This document shows, piece by piece, positions 1 through 12,170 of a DNA stretch of 64,000 nt. The DNA lies in NCBI GenBank assembly GCA_017591395.1, contig WEDG01001469.1, forward strand, positions 142,052-206,051. The letters run 5' to 3'. This stretch comes from Schistocephalus solidus. Its lineage: Eukaryota; Platyhelminthes; Cestoda; Diphyllobothriidea; Diphyllobothriidae. The notes below the pieces were generated by a model, which searched no databases, was not told the origin of the DNA, and was given only the letters and a program-made list of their open reading frames with translations. The position numbers were made by a program, and so were the translations under genes. Numbering within the stretch: the stretch's first letter is position 1; each line of letters opens with the position of its first letter.

Positions 1-2890
1 AGTTTGGAATACCGTCAGTCCCCCAGGGAGTGCAAGTTTTTAAGACGAATTTTTTTGCTCACGAATTAATTCTAAGGAGGAATCAATGGTGCTTATTACA
101 TTTAATGAGAACAGCTGAACCGTCAGAACCGGTTCAGATTCCGTCGTAACATGATTTGCAAAGAAAGCACTAAGCAATTCTGCCTTGTCAGAGTCTTCGA
201 GAAGGAATTGATTTTCTTCATTTAGTAATGAAGGAATTTTATATGCTCGTTTAGAGGAGGATCGATGGGCGGAACACTTGAGCAACAGATTTTGCCGTGT
301 TTGGCTCGCTGAGTGTGCAAGATTCCCTCTGTCTGTCACGTGCAAGACAAATCTTAGAGTCTAATTGAAAAATCTCTGCGATCCTTAGCTGCACAGATAA
401 CGAACTAGTAGATTGATCTTTTAACTGGCTCCTCAATATATTGAGTCTTCTTTGGGGAACTGTGGATTCCGAAGCGTAGGGCTTGACCATTTTGGTAGGC
501 AAAAATTCCAGGATGTTATTCAAATGACCGACATGAAGTTACAAAGACTTGCTTCGTCGTTCATGGAGGAGAGATGCTGCCAGTCATAAAATGTATGCAT
601 TAAGCTTATATCTGCGAGGTCAAAAGCATGATAAATACGAACGGTGATAGCCTTTTTTTCGAAGAGAAAATCGGAAGGAAACAGTCAAATAGATGTATGG
701 TCATATTTTAAGAGGTCCTGCTTAAAATCAACGAAGAGGGGAGCAACGTCGATTGTGAAAATCAGCTCTAAAATATGCTTGTCTCTCGGTGAAGTGCGAA
801 CCAGCTGAAACCAATTAGAAAAATTAATGGTATCTAGGACCGGCCAAAAAGTTTAAAATCCGGTCAGTTTCAGGAGAATTAAAACCTACAGCGCTTATTT
901 TAATGTTAAAATTAGACTCCGAAACAAATTTCAAAATTTCAAAACGTTTTGCATCATCATCGGAAGATGAATTAGGCGGGTTGAAAATACATCCGAGAAT
1001 CACCTTTTATTGGGGCGACAGGATACTAGATGCGAAGCAATAATAACCAAAGAATGACCTGGCAACTAGATCGAACGGGAAGTGCTTAAATTGAGCTTTA
1101 ATATAGAGAAGACAACCACCACCGTGCTTACTAATGCGGTCTTGACAAGCAAAGATTCGGAAATTAGGGGATGGTCCAAGATATAGTTACACATAAACAT
1201 GGGCATTAACTCGAAAGCAATAGCTCTGATTTGGGTTATCTTATTTATAGCAGACCTAGCATTAAGTAATATGACATTTAGTCTAGTTCGAGTATTCAAA
1301 CTAGGGTCATCGTTATTTATAAAATAATTTGGAGGGTGGTAATTGAGTTGGAAATTATTGTGGTTTGGAGGGTAACTGCCAACTGCGCCAGAACTATTGG
1401 TATAAGGAATGTCAGTAACAAACGCTGAGAGGGATATCTAAAAGATGTATGAAGATAATTTTCCGGTATCGAACTACCATTTGGTTTAAGACCGGAATAT
1501 GCCTGTTGGTAGTTAAAACGGAACGAGGGGAAGTTAGATGGAATACAGAGGCTGGTGGTAGAGGGCATGCAGGTATAAGATTAAGTGTTGGGAAGTCGGG
1601 TCTTGTTTATCGGTTAACATGTTTAGGGTTATTTGCCTGTTGGAGAGGCTTGGTTAGTTTTGGAGAAGGCAGTAGGCGATTACTGAGAACTGCGCTACTT
1701 TGCTTTTCAGTTTGGGTTGGATTAACGTCCTTCGCACGACCTGACTTAGGTGATATAATTGGGGGTATACAATAGCCCGTGGCGTTATGGGACGCACTGT
1801 TTTGTGGAGGGTTAAATAAGTTATCTTAAAAATTCAGCTGATTGTGGATTTCGTATTTGAAGAACGTTATTTATGCGATGTGGCTCGGGAAATTTCTTAG
1901 AGGGGCCCGGAGAACTGCGTTTAAGAGGGGAAGCTGTCAGTTTATGTGCTTTAGACGGGTAAGACGGTATAAATTCTTTAGACGGCGTTGCGGACATTAC
2001 AGGTGGGCGGAAAGCACTTGAAATTTCATTATTTGGCCTTAGGGGAAACGAAGTAGAAGGTTGAGTGGAGGGGCTGACCGAACTGAACATCTGAGGAAAT
2101 GAATTAACCGTTGAATTGAGGTTAGTGGCAATACAACCAGACTTGTGAATATTAGGTTGAGAAATTGATTATAGGAAGGACCCATTTCTTCTCTCCATTG
2201 GTGTAAGATCTTGACAAAGGAAACATTTTTCCATTTCCAAAAAGTGCGAAGTGGGACCTCGTTGAGCAAAGATTGAGTCCACCTCAACTGTTGAAAACAA
2301 TTTATCTAACATAGGAGGATTCTTGCTACACGAAGAGAGGCATTTTGCTTCAACTATTTTATAGTTGAAACTACCCGAATACAAAAAGACCATAGCAACC
2401 TCAACTAGACGTCTGCGTATGGGAGCAATTTTAGGAAAAAAATATGATTACGTTTTTGTCTCTCAAAAGCCTGGCTGGCGACCAAGTAAACAAGCCAGTC
2501 GAGACGACTGCAATCCTAAGAGGGAACATCAGATATGTTACCATCGAACCGGTTACCGAGTATAGATAAAATAGATCCAAAATTCATTATGAAGTCATTG
2601 CAGTTCGGTAAAGCGGATAGATCTAGCTGTTCAACTTTAACTGTCGGTTGCATATTTGAGTCAATATTAAGACTACTAGGTGTAATCAAGCAATGCTTGG
2701 GTTCCGCGTCAGGAAGCTTACGAAAAGTTGAGGTTGTTGGTTTCATTTTTCGTCGAAAATATGATTCCAATCTACGAAGGATACGCAGGGTGAATAATTT
2801 ATGCTGATATAGATTTCCAACTGGTTGATATGTCAACAAAAAAATGGTTACTGCAAACAAATTATTGTTGGAAATTGATAATGTTTTTAA
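1..2890 (-). mobile_element. CR1-like LINE, decayed, runs off left edge
   Basis: Several broken minus-strand reading frames follow the order of a CR1-type non-LTR retrotransposon read from right to left. ORF1-like pieces lie at 2860-1821, with a Cys pair in CFLCQDLTP near 2220. An endonuclease start lies near 1299-1210 (RLNVILLNARSAINKI). The linker before the reverse transcriptase lies at 345-40 (IPSLLNEENQFLLEDSDKAE, then LLSAFFANH). The frames shift often, so no intact protein is encoded. The RT domain would lie left of the window. Family assignment rests on motif resemblance only. Confidence 0.7.
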
Positions 2891-2964
2891 ACTTTCAACT
2901 TAAATTCCATGTTCACGCTTTATAATTCTACTTTTTACGTTGATTTATAAGGACGGCAAGCGAG

Positions 2965-3115
2965 TCTACGTCGAGTGAAGCAGTTTGAGACTGAATATTT
3001 CTACCTTTTGTTAAATACAACCACCACATGTATATGTTAATAGTTTAAAGGTTAGAAATACAAAAATGTGTCACTACTTTAGCGAATAAATATAGCATTG
3101 ACGAAGAAATGCGTT
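2965..3115. repeat. Diverged copy of a sequence seen again at about 3890-4020
   Basis: The stretch that begins GAGACTGAATATTTCTACC and continues with TTGTTAAATACAACCACCAC resembles 3893-4020 (GTGACTGTATAGTTCTACC, then TTGTTAACGACAAACACCAC) over roughly 120 bases. Both lie beside minus-strand CR1 material, so this may be 3' sequence of a CR1 subfamily. Similarity was judged by eye. Confidence 0.4.
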
Positions 3116-3194
3116 CAAAGTTGAGAACGAAAAAATGAGGCTTTGCATTGCCAACTCTTGACAACCTTCATACTTACCTCCGTGTCTTTGGTGA

Positions 3195-3490
3195 TGGACT
3201 TTACAGTCAGCAAGGTCGCATCTCGATGATGATCTCGTGACCTCTACTGTCCCGTCTTCGTTTCGACCATGTTGTCTACAATGAGTTCGTCCTCTCTCAC
3301 TTCCACTGGTGTTTATAAACAGTAGCTCTGACTGCTATATTATGGACTATACAGTCAGCAAGGTCGCATCTCGATGATGATATCGTGACCTCTACTGTCC
3401 CCTCTTCGTTTCGACCATGTTGTCTACGATGAGTTCGTCCTCTCTCACCTCCACTGGTGTTTATAAACAGTAGCTCTGACTGCTATATTA
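3195..3490. repeat. 148-bp tandem duplication, two copies
   Basis: Two consecutive units, 3195-3342 and 3343-3490, begin TGGACTNTACAGTCAGCAAG and end in CTGCTATATTAT. They differ at only a few positions (for example GATCTCGTG against GATATCGTG, and CCCGTCTTCG against CCCCTCTTCG). The low divergence points to a recent tandem duplication or two units of a minisatellite. No reading frame or known domain is visible. Confidence 0.85.
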
Positions 3491-3870
3491 TCTCTCACCC
3501 GACAAGGAGCGTCCCGAACTCTCATACGTAGTCAGCAACATCATAATACTATCCCATTGCATTTAGCTATCAATTTTTAGTGAAGCAGTTTTTCCTCCTA
3601 TTTTTTTAAATTGGCGGCTCGCCGAACTCCGCCTAAAATTTAACCCTAGGAGTTTTTTTTACTGCTTCTTTTCCAGTTCACCGTATATGCCAAAGATTTC
3701 TGACTTTTGTTTTAAAAATGGCAGATCATTTTGAATCGGATATGTTTATTATACTCCTCATTTCTGCTGTTCATATGGATGCTCCCATAGTGCAGCAATT
3801 ATCCACTTTGTATTTATTTAAACCATGGTACTAAGTTTGTAATGATGGGGCCCTCTGGGCCTTAAATATG
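3491..3870. other. Intergenic, no feature recognised
   Basis: AT-rich sequence with a run of eight T near 3653. I see no coding frame, repeat unit or RNA gene. Confidence 0.5.
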
Positions 3871-6675
3871 CAATTTATTTATTTATATATACTGTGTGAC
3901 TGTATAGTTCTACCTATTGTTAACGACAAACACCACAGTTATGCGCAGTTGATTAAGGGTTAGAAAAGCAAAGCTTTTATCAACAATAAAGCCAATAGAG
4001 TCAGCAAGAAACGAAGGGATGATTTCAAAATTGGAGATTTCACGTAGACTTTTGAAAATCAACCTCAATTCAGTGTATTGAGGGAAATAGGCATGGGCCT
4101 TTGAGTGGCCTATTTGTTAAGTGCAATCAAGTGAGGTATACAGAGAAAACATGTGGGTTGCAAAAGTTCAAAGGCAATCATAAAATATGACAAGTGGGAC
4201 CTCAGTCTCGAGGGTTAAAATAACTTCCTCATCGCTCCGGCTCGTTTTGGAACGTCAAACTGTTAAAGGTCCTTTTAAAGCTTTCCAGCGATGGTGACAT
4301 CACAACATCTACCGGGAGGGCATTCCATGGTTTTACCACTCTGACAGAGAAGGAGAACTTTTGCACATCCAGTATCACCTGCTGGATGCGCAGTTTCAAT
4401 GGGTGACCTCGGATATGGGTTGTAGCAACAAATACAAAGAAGTCAGAGAATTTCAGGCTATAATCCAATCCTTTCACGATGCAAAATGTCTGCAGGAGAT
4501 CCCCGCACATTTGCCTATAACTCAAAGTTGTCAGATTAAGATTAATTAGGCGGGTTCTATATGACAAGGAGCTTTGACTCCTAACCATTTTGGTGGCTCT
4601 CCTTTATACTCTTTCGAGACAGTTCTGATCTTTGAACTTCCAGGATCTCTAGGCTTGTACACCATATTCCAAATGTGGCCTAATGAATGTTCCAAAGTCT
4701 TAGCGAAGAGATCTTTTTTTCGAAATCCTAAAAGGCTCGGTTGATGGCACGCAACACAGCCATTGCGCTCTTTGCCACTTTTGAGCAGTGAGAGGATAGT
4801 TTTAAGGTGGTGGTCGTCAGCAAACCAGGGTTTTTATGGGTTTCAACTTCTTGTAAGTCTTCAACATTGAGAAATTAGCTTCTGCTGTCGGCAGATCCGG
4901 ATGGGTTGCCTACGCGAAGTATTGTACATATATCGACGTTGAACCGCAAAAGCCAATGATTCGACCACTCCTCCAACCGAGCTAAGTAGATCTGTAGTTT
5001 ATCTTCGTTGACAGGTCTCTGGATTACATTCCGTCTTTTCGTGTCGTCGGAAAACAGTTCTGCTTCACAGTCCAGATCTCTAACACAATCGTCCACTTAT
5101 ATAAAAAAAGAGAATTGGCCCTAGAGCTGGACCCTGAGTAACCCCCCTCTCGACCGCAGCAGGACTTGACCCCTCTTGGGCGATGGACGTAACGTGGTGC
5201 CGATCCACGAGGAAGTTTTCGATCCACTTGAGGAGGTTACCTCTGATTCCAATTCTTTCTAGCTTTTGCAAAAGTCTTTGGTGCGCCACAGTGTCGAAGG
5301 CCTTTTGAAAGTAAATGATGGCAATGTGAATCACGTGTCTTTCTTCAAGTGCTTGGGTCCAGCTCTGGAGAGATTGCAGCAAATTTGTCGTGCAGGATAT
5401 TCCTTTTCGGAACCCGTGTTGACAGTTTGATAAAAATTACTAGTCTCCAGGACTTTCACCAATTCACTCTTGATTATCCTTTCCGTATCCTTACCAAGGA
5501 TGCATGTCAAGCTTATGGGCCTGTAATTTGTCACTGAAGCAGGATACTGCTTTTGTACTAGGGAGTTATATTTGCCAGCTTCCAATCGAAAGGAAGTGTT
5601 CTAGAGTCAAATGACTTTTGAAAGAGCACTGTTCATTGGCGAGTTATTTCAAAGGCTTGGGTGGATACTCATCCGGTCCTGGAGCTTTCGCCACTTTTAC
5701 TTCCTTTAATTCCCTTCGGATCAGAAATTCTGAGAACAGCATATGGCTAATGCTTGCATTTGGCGGTTTATCCGATGAGGGACGAAAGAAACTTGCGTCA
5801 TTTGTGTAGACTGAGCGGTAGAACTGTGAAAAGTACTCGGCCTTGTCCTGTTTTTAGCAATTCTGACGCCCACTACAGTATATCTTCGGGATTCGATGCT
5901 TATTCCTTGTACATCTGCGTTACCTCTAACAATGAAGTCCTCTTGAATTCTCATCACGTTTAAAAGATAGGGCTTATCAGTTTGCTTCTCTGTGTTTTAT
6001 ACTTGTTGAAATGTGTGACTTGAATACACTCCCAATATTTTCTCAACAATTTGTGCTTCCTGTTACTTTCCCTTTTTAGGTTGCTGTATAGCCACCCAGG
6101 ACGCTTGCTCTGATTGACACTTGTTAGTGGACAGGGATAGTCCATGAGTTGCAGAAGAGCATTCCGAAGAACTCTCAATCTTCGTTCACAGTGCCCAAAA
6201 ACATTGAGGTCCAATAACGGTCTTTTATATCTGCTCGCATCTGATGAAAATTTCCTCGGCAAACGTTATGCCGCTATTTTCTCTAAAGCAGGTGACACGG
6301 AGAATAATCAGTAGTCTCACATAAGCACCACATGATCACTTCAGCCGAGCGGAGTCATTGAAATAATCTCATCAATGCTGCCTGATGTTTTCGTAAAAAC
6401 CAGGTCGAGACAGTTAGCCCTTTGCCCTTGACGTGTTCTGCTGGGGAAGAGGACATGTTTGTGAGGAGTTCCTTCAAGGTCTTCTGCAGAAAAACATAAA
6501 GAAAAGTCGATTTCAGAGCATGATGATTGAAAAGTGCTCCAGTTAATTCCTTGAAGAAATTCCAGGAAGAAATTTTCTAATTGTTTCAACAAGTGGGTGT
6601 TTGCGACTCGGTCTATCCTAGGTGGCCGATAGACAATGAGGACATCCAAACAGGGAGATCTAAGACGCTTGATGG
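3871..6675 (-). mobile_element. CR1-like LINE, 3' half (endonuclease end, RT, C-terminal domain)
   Basis: Read on the minus strand, this carries the later part of a CR1 ORF2. The C-terminal half of the endonuclease is at 6679-6341 (VLIVYRPPR and CLDLVFTKTSGS). RT pieces are at 5585-5331 (NYRPISLTCILGK) and 5382-5080 (FQKAFDTVAHQRLLQKLERI and VTQGPALGP). The CR1 C-terminal domain is at 4588-4229 (MVRSQSSLSYRTRLINLNL and FSFSVRVVKPWNALPVDVV). Frames are broken throughout. An ATTTATTTATTTAT tract at about 3877-3890 marks a plausible 3' tail. The matching 5' half is at 8270-9720, across an inserted plus-strand element. Confidence 0.75.
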
Positions 6676-8268
6676 TCAACCATATGGCTTCCGTGCTGCA
6701 TGCAAACTTGCTCGTCTTGTGAAACTTGCCAGCTCTCTCTATTTGATCATGTGCTACAATCTAGAGACAGCGGTTTTGCAATTTACACCGTTTACTTCGA
6801 TTTCACTAAGGCTTTTGATCGTGTTGATAATGATCTCCTACTGCTGAAAATGGCCTCCTTCGGCAAAGGTAACAAGCTTCTGAACTTAATATCCTCCTAT
6901 TTGAATGCTCGCCCACAACGGGTTAAAATGTCTGATGTTAGCCGCAACCCCACGCATGTGAGGAGCGGAGTTATTCAGGGCAGTGCGCTCGGCCCGCTTC
7001 TAGTTTTGCCTCTTTGTCAACGATGTTCCTGATTGTTTTCAGTATGGAGGCACTTTATTTACGCTGAAGATTTAAAAGTTGCCTATCGATATAAACCGGT
7101 CGATCGCAACATCGTGCTTGAGCTCTTAAAAGAGGATCTTCAGGCCTTCGCTCAGTGGTGTCGCACATGGCGCCTCTCACTTTCTTGGCAAAAGTGCTCC
7201 GTTATGGTTATTGGCGGCAACCACCAGCCCCACCTAAGCATAGACGCTCACGATCTAAATGTGCCCGGAGTTATAAAGAATCTGGGCATATCATATTCTA
7301 GTAGTCTTAATCTGTCAGAGCACTGCGCCCTGATTGTCTCGAAAGCACGCCCAACTAATGGGTTTATTCTCAGAAATTTTAAAACCGTCAACATTAGAAT
7401 CAGCCTCTTTAAAATGTATGTCAGGCCTAGTCTGGAATACTGCTCGTTTCTATTTAGCCTTCTGCACGCTAGTGAACGAAAGAAGATAGAATCAGTTCAG
7501 CACTTCTTTACAAAAAGAGTTTTCTATTCAGAACACAGAAACCTGTCCTACCAACAACGCTGTGAGCTTACAAGCCTTGACCCGCTGTGGCTTCGCAGAT
7601 TACAGAAAGGTTTTTTTTACTGTTACAACTTTTGAATAGTTGTACATTAACCCCCTTACATCTCTGAGGCTGCTCGACCACTCTCGGCGCACCAGTCATC
7701 AAATTGTATTTTTGTTTCTTCCTTTGGCACGCACAGTTAGATACCGACAGTTTTTTCGGTAAACGCTATAGCAATCTGGAATAAGCTACCTAGAAGTATC
7801 AAAATTCAGCAAAGCTATCCCTTTTTTACGCGAGCTGTCACTAGTTTTCTTCATTCAAAACACCTTACAAAACTTTTGGCTGCTGAGTCTGTGGAAGTTC
7901 TCTTCGGTTCTGATGGCGTTCACGGACTCTGAATCCTGTGCCGGACTTCATGCTGAGGGCAATATTGCTGGCTCTGTACACCTCAATCGGCTTATTTCTG
8001 AGTCGACAGCGAACAGCCGCTCACCGACATACCTGCTGGTGCAGAATACCCTATCCATAACACTGAATGGAGAAGTTCTTAACCGGGCACCTAAGTCAAC
8101 GCGTCCCTGTCCTGAATTTTAATTACTCAACAAGCTGCAGTTTTTTCTCCTGAAAACATCTGAAACAACGATCAGGAGTTTTTTCACTGTCAGCTTGACT
8201 CTACTGTATATATATTTTTTGACCTTGCCTGTAAACTCGCAATAAATAAATAAAATTAAAAAATATTA
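6675..8268 (+). mobile_element. CR1-like LINE 3' fragment, RT domain, inserted in an older CR1
   Basis: Plus-strand RT frames run through the element. 6700-7032 has a YLDF/KAFDRV-type motif (YFDFTKAFDRVDNDLLLLKM and VIQGSALGPLL). 7033-7635 continues with an active-site region changed to FIYAEDLKVA, where FADD would be expected, then VRPSLEYCSFLF and NLSYQQRC. The copy is 5'-truncated in the RT. It ends near 8268 in a microsatellite-like tail (AATAAATAAATAAAATTAAA), which is typical of CR1 3' ends. Its flanks belong to one minus-strand CR1, so this is the younger insertion. Confidence 0.8.
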
Positions 8269-8269
8269 T

Positions 8270-9720
8270 CACTTCTTTCACATACACAATTATTCCAACA
8301 CACTGTCGGTTTTCTCCGTCCCTTCTATATATTTGGTATCCAGACAATGTTATTTCACTATCTCGAATACTGCCTGACAGCGAGGTTTCGGTTACCGCTA
8401 TCACATCCGGAAGTACTTCGTTAAGGCAAATTTTTAGCTCGTCAAGTTTTGATAAAAGGCTTGGGGCATTTGTATACAAGTATTTCAATTTTGCGCCAGC
8501 CAAACTTCCTGTTGCGTTTGTTAATTTAATGAGCCTTACTGCGTCTCCTCTGACGTCAATCACGTATGCATTTTCCGTTTCTTGAAGAGTTTCGGTAACT
8601 TTGGTTTCCACAGTGTGAACGCTGGGCGTTACGGACATAGTTCTGTCATCTATTTGGGCAATTGGTTGACTGATGGTTTTGGCGTTAGTGAGGTGGCTGT
8701 CGTTGACCTTAATACACTTCGTTGGTTCAATGGAAAAGTCTTATTCTTTTGAACTATCGTATCCTTGAAGGTAGTAAGATTGTGTTCGCCAGCCTGCAGT
8801 CCTGATTTTAGTTCCAAGACAAGTTTCCGGCGCTTAAGCCTTTCCGCAATGGAGTAGTCCAGTTGAAAAAAACTCGTGATACGAGTGACAGAGGTTGGTA
8901 AATGATCACCTTGATTTGGTCTTTGCTCTCTAGCATAATTTTGAGAGGTCACCATCGCGGCGTTCCTAGACTATCTTAACCCGTTTTGCCAAACCGGAAT
9001 GCTTTAAGAACTTTTACTTCCACGCCTGGTGGGAGCAACTGTCTAAGGAGATTATTAAATGAAGCGAAGTCTTCGGTGACAGGGTCTTCAAGTCGGACTG
9101 CAGTTGATTTGTGGAGGCCCTGAATAACTAAACACTGTTGCCTATCCCGGTATTCGGGATTTTCGCTTCCTCAAAAGTCCTCCTTAGGAGCACGAGAACG
9201 CTTTTCGGAGCTTTCGTTGGGATTTAATCTACGTCTGGCCATATTTTCATCTGAAGGCTGCAAAGAATCCATCGGAGTTGATTTTGACCTCGTCCTCCTT
9301 TTTGGGTGCTTCCCTATTGCAGATTGCCATGCGTTTTAATCTTGGGATTCAACTATGGGCTCATTAGAACACCCAAGATAGCTGGATAGGATTTGTGGTT
9401 CAATTTGGTCGTCTTCTATAGGATTCAGCGACTTTGTTCTTGTTTTTCAGTCGTTATGGTTATTTGCGTCCGAATATTGAGAGTTTTAACAACTTGTATT
9501 TTTTGGTACTTTTGGTGTTTTGTTTTCCACCTTTTTGACTGTAGTATAGCTTACCGTATTTTGTCTAGTATTGCTCACTTGCAAGAGCTTCCTTAAGTCT
9601 ACAAGATCATATTCCAGTTTTTGAACCTTCAGTAAAATATAAGAGCATCCAATACAAGATTCGTCCTCATTACCGACGGATTTGGCTGCCACTAGTGGCC
9701 GGCGGTAAATCATTGGATGT
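8270..9720 (-). mobile_element. CR1-like LINE, 5' half (ORF1 and endonuclease start)
   Basis: The minus-strand frame at 8638-8270 encodes the N-terminal endonuclease of a CR1 ORF2 (LKYLYTNAPSLLSKLDELKI, then LPDVIAVTETSLSGSIRDSE and QIYRRDGENRQC). It stops at the border with the plus-strand insertion. ORF1-like pieces lie upstream at 8955-8650 and 9713-9486 (ESCIGCSYILLKVQKLEYDL). The rest of the endonuclease resumes left of 6680, so 9720-3871 was probably one element before insertion. Confidence 0.7.
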
Positions 9721-10200
9721 GGTGTCTGATTTATTTTCCTAAAGCTTGCGCAGGCGGGTATATAGACTAGCTAACATTTTAATAATCCAGGCCTGTCGTT
9801 AGGCAATAATGTCCAAATTTGTGGACTTTGTCCTGATCGTCCGTTGATTGCTCTATAGGTACAAAGAGTCGTTTAATAGGGTACAGTCTTACCTTCTTAC
9901 TGGGACATGTCACTTGCAGGGATAGTTTACCTTATGTCCTCCCGATTAGCAGGTCTTCTTTGGGGCTCCTTTCCCAAATGATAAGTATAAACGTAATGCA
10001 ACCTACCAGTGATAAGGGTGGTGTTTCGTTCCGCAGCCATACCGGATCAGTGTCTGTTCCTCACCGAGTTCTCTTAGACTGTCTCAGTGAGCTTATTTAG
10101 TAGTCTACAGCTGCACAGGAAAATTAGGACATAATGTATATGGTGGAGGGTTTATCACCGAAGACAATGACCACTTCATCCCGTCAGTGCTCTCAAACCT
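9721..10200. other. No feature recognised
   Basis: No frame, repeat or RNA was recognised. It may be the 5' UTR of the CR1 to its left, but nothing in it shows this. Confidence 0.4.
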
Positions 10201-12170
10201 CTAGCTACGTCGAATGTATGGTTGTAGGGTTCACAACCCCTGTTCCCTGAGGAAATGGATAGTAAGTGGGACAAGTGATAAATGTCTGCGGCTCTAATGA
10301 GTCTTGACGCCAGGGATCAAGCATTTCTATTAAAACGAGAAAATTGTCCAAAGGAAAGCGCCTGAAATTTCTAATACGAGCCGGTAAAGTCGCACAACCC
10401 GAAGTTTTACCCATTTTGGCCTTATGGAGGACCTAATGGGATAGTCTTGGTAATCTGCCAAATGTATTAATTCCACGAAAACTATATATCTACGTCCATC
10501 ATATGTTACCAGTAGATTCTTTACACAGATTACATTTCTCCCCAAGGCGAATGCACCCATTCACAAGCGAGTTTTCTATCCTCAGATTGAAATTCCTACA
10601 CAATATTGCTGCTCACATAATGGATAACACCTGGATATTGGACCGCGACTATGTTTATGAATAAATCGGCGGCTTTGCGATACCTTTATGTCAAATATGC
10701 GCAAGTCTACCTCACTCAACCTACAAGCTACCTGCTGCAGAGTCTGCGACGGCTTTCGCAACATTTGCCGCAGTCTCGCTAGGCAACTCTTGAACGGGAA
10801 GGAGGAAAATGAGTCCAGAGTCCCATGACGCTGGCGGTCGGCCGAAATGTGCGGTATGCTGTGCACATTGTACACCATCCGCTCCGGTGAGTATAAAATT
10901 TCAAATTTGTGGGCGAACATACGCAGCAGTTCTTTCGCGTAAAATATGTTTCTTTAACAAAGCTGTGGACAAATTGATACCGTAAAGCCGTAAACAGTAA
11001 CAGGAAATTTCTGCAATGACTTTCAGGTTACGCACCCCTCAAAATGACTATTACTAGGTATAAAAGAAAATGCCTTAATTCTGTGCCCTTTCAACAATCG
11101 AATTCGTTTAAATACCTTCAACGCTGTGAAAATGCGACTGGAATTTATGCGTTCAACGACAGGAGCCGGCCACTAACTTAATCTTCGACAAAGTAGGAAA
11201 GTACGTCAGTATTAGCTGAAGCGCTCGTCTTCGAACTCCTATTCCTTAGCCACAAACTTATAAGTTTCTTCACTACACCAAGATAAACAAATTGAAAAGG
11301 ATCTAAGGGAAAGTTAGAAATGGGACCTAGATTACAAGCTGTGAAAGTTGACACTCCTACTCTATGTTCGTTGTCTACTGCCTCATATAAAACTTCGTCC
11401 TTTCTTTCCCTACAGCCGTCTTTCAGGTAACCAACTTTCTCCATATGTACGCCTACAAAGTTGCACTGTTCGTATCCGTCATTTACATTCACACTTTTGA
11501 TTGGCTTCATGAATGCTTTAGCTAGTGCGTCACAAATTACGGCTCGCACATTAACAGTGCCCTATTTCAACCTTATTTCGTCTACAGGTCGTTTGCATAA
11601 GGCACGCCCATTGAATGGCTTATCTTTTCCTCGGTAAACAGCTACTGGGAAAACGGTGTTAAGGAAGAGATGCACTATCACTGCTAAAATAGGACAGATT
11701 TCCACCTAGGTCTTGCAAAATACTAACAGTCCATCAATTGCTAGATTAACTAGGATGTGGTTCATACCCTTGTGCATCTCAAGGAGTAGCCCAATCGGAG
11801 ACTCCAGTCACCACTTCACATAGTTTCGACTCTAAAAATATATGACGCGCCTACCAATGCACAGGGTTTTTTGGCAGGCCCGGTAAAAAAACTTGAATAA
11901 TTTCAGAAAACTACGCAGGTGGGTATGGGCTACATTCAATTTGATGGCCCATTCCCTCACCCTTTCCCTAACGGAGGTATGCGAGGGAAGTCGACTATCT
12001 GCACTGCTCTCCTCTTCAGCAGGCAATAACACGTTATCTACCTCGCTGTCAGTTGACCAGATCGAGGTATCATAGGCGTCCTCGGAGACATCCATCCACG
12101 TGCAATCAACTAACGATCCATCGACGTCTTCCTCATAAACTTTGCACCGCTTGTACGCAAACATATTCCC
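10200..12170 (-). pseudogene. Decayed transposase-domain gene
   Basis: Read right to left, broken minus-strand frames keep the order of a transposase-domain protein common in invertebrate genomes. An acidic N-terminal part with a REWAIKLNVAHTHLRSFLKL segment is at 12164-11832. A middle part (VICDALAKAFMKPIKS, then ISNFPLDPFQFVYLGVVKKL) is at 11549-11178. The last parts are at 10920-10582 (MVYNVHSIPHISADRQRHGT and SSFPFKSCLARLRQMLRKP) and 10560-10330. Several stops and frame changes separate these pieces. I recognise the layout (LDYMHL-CLGVMKKL-type motif, then YNVHxLxHLxxD) but cannot name the superfamily. No terminal inverted repeats were found. Confidence 0.6.
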
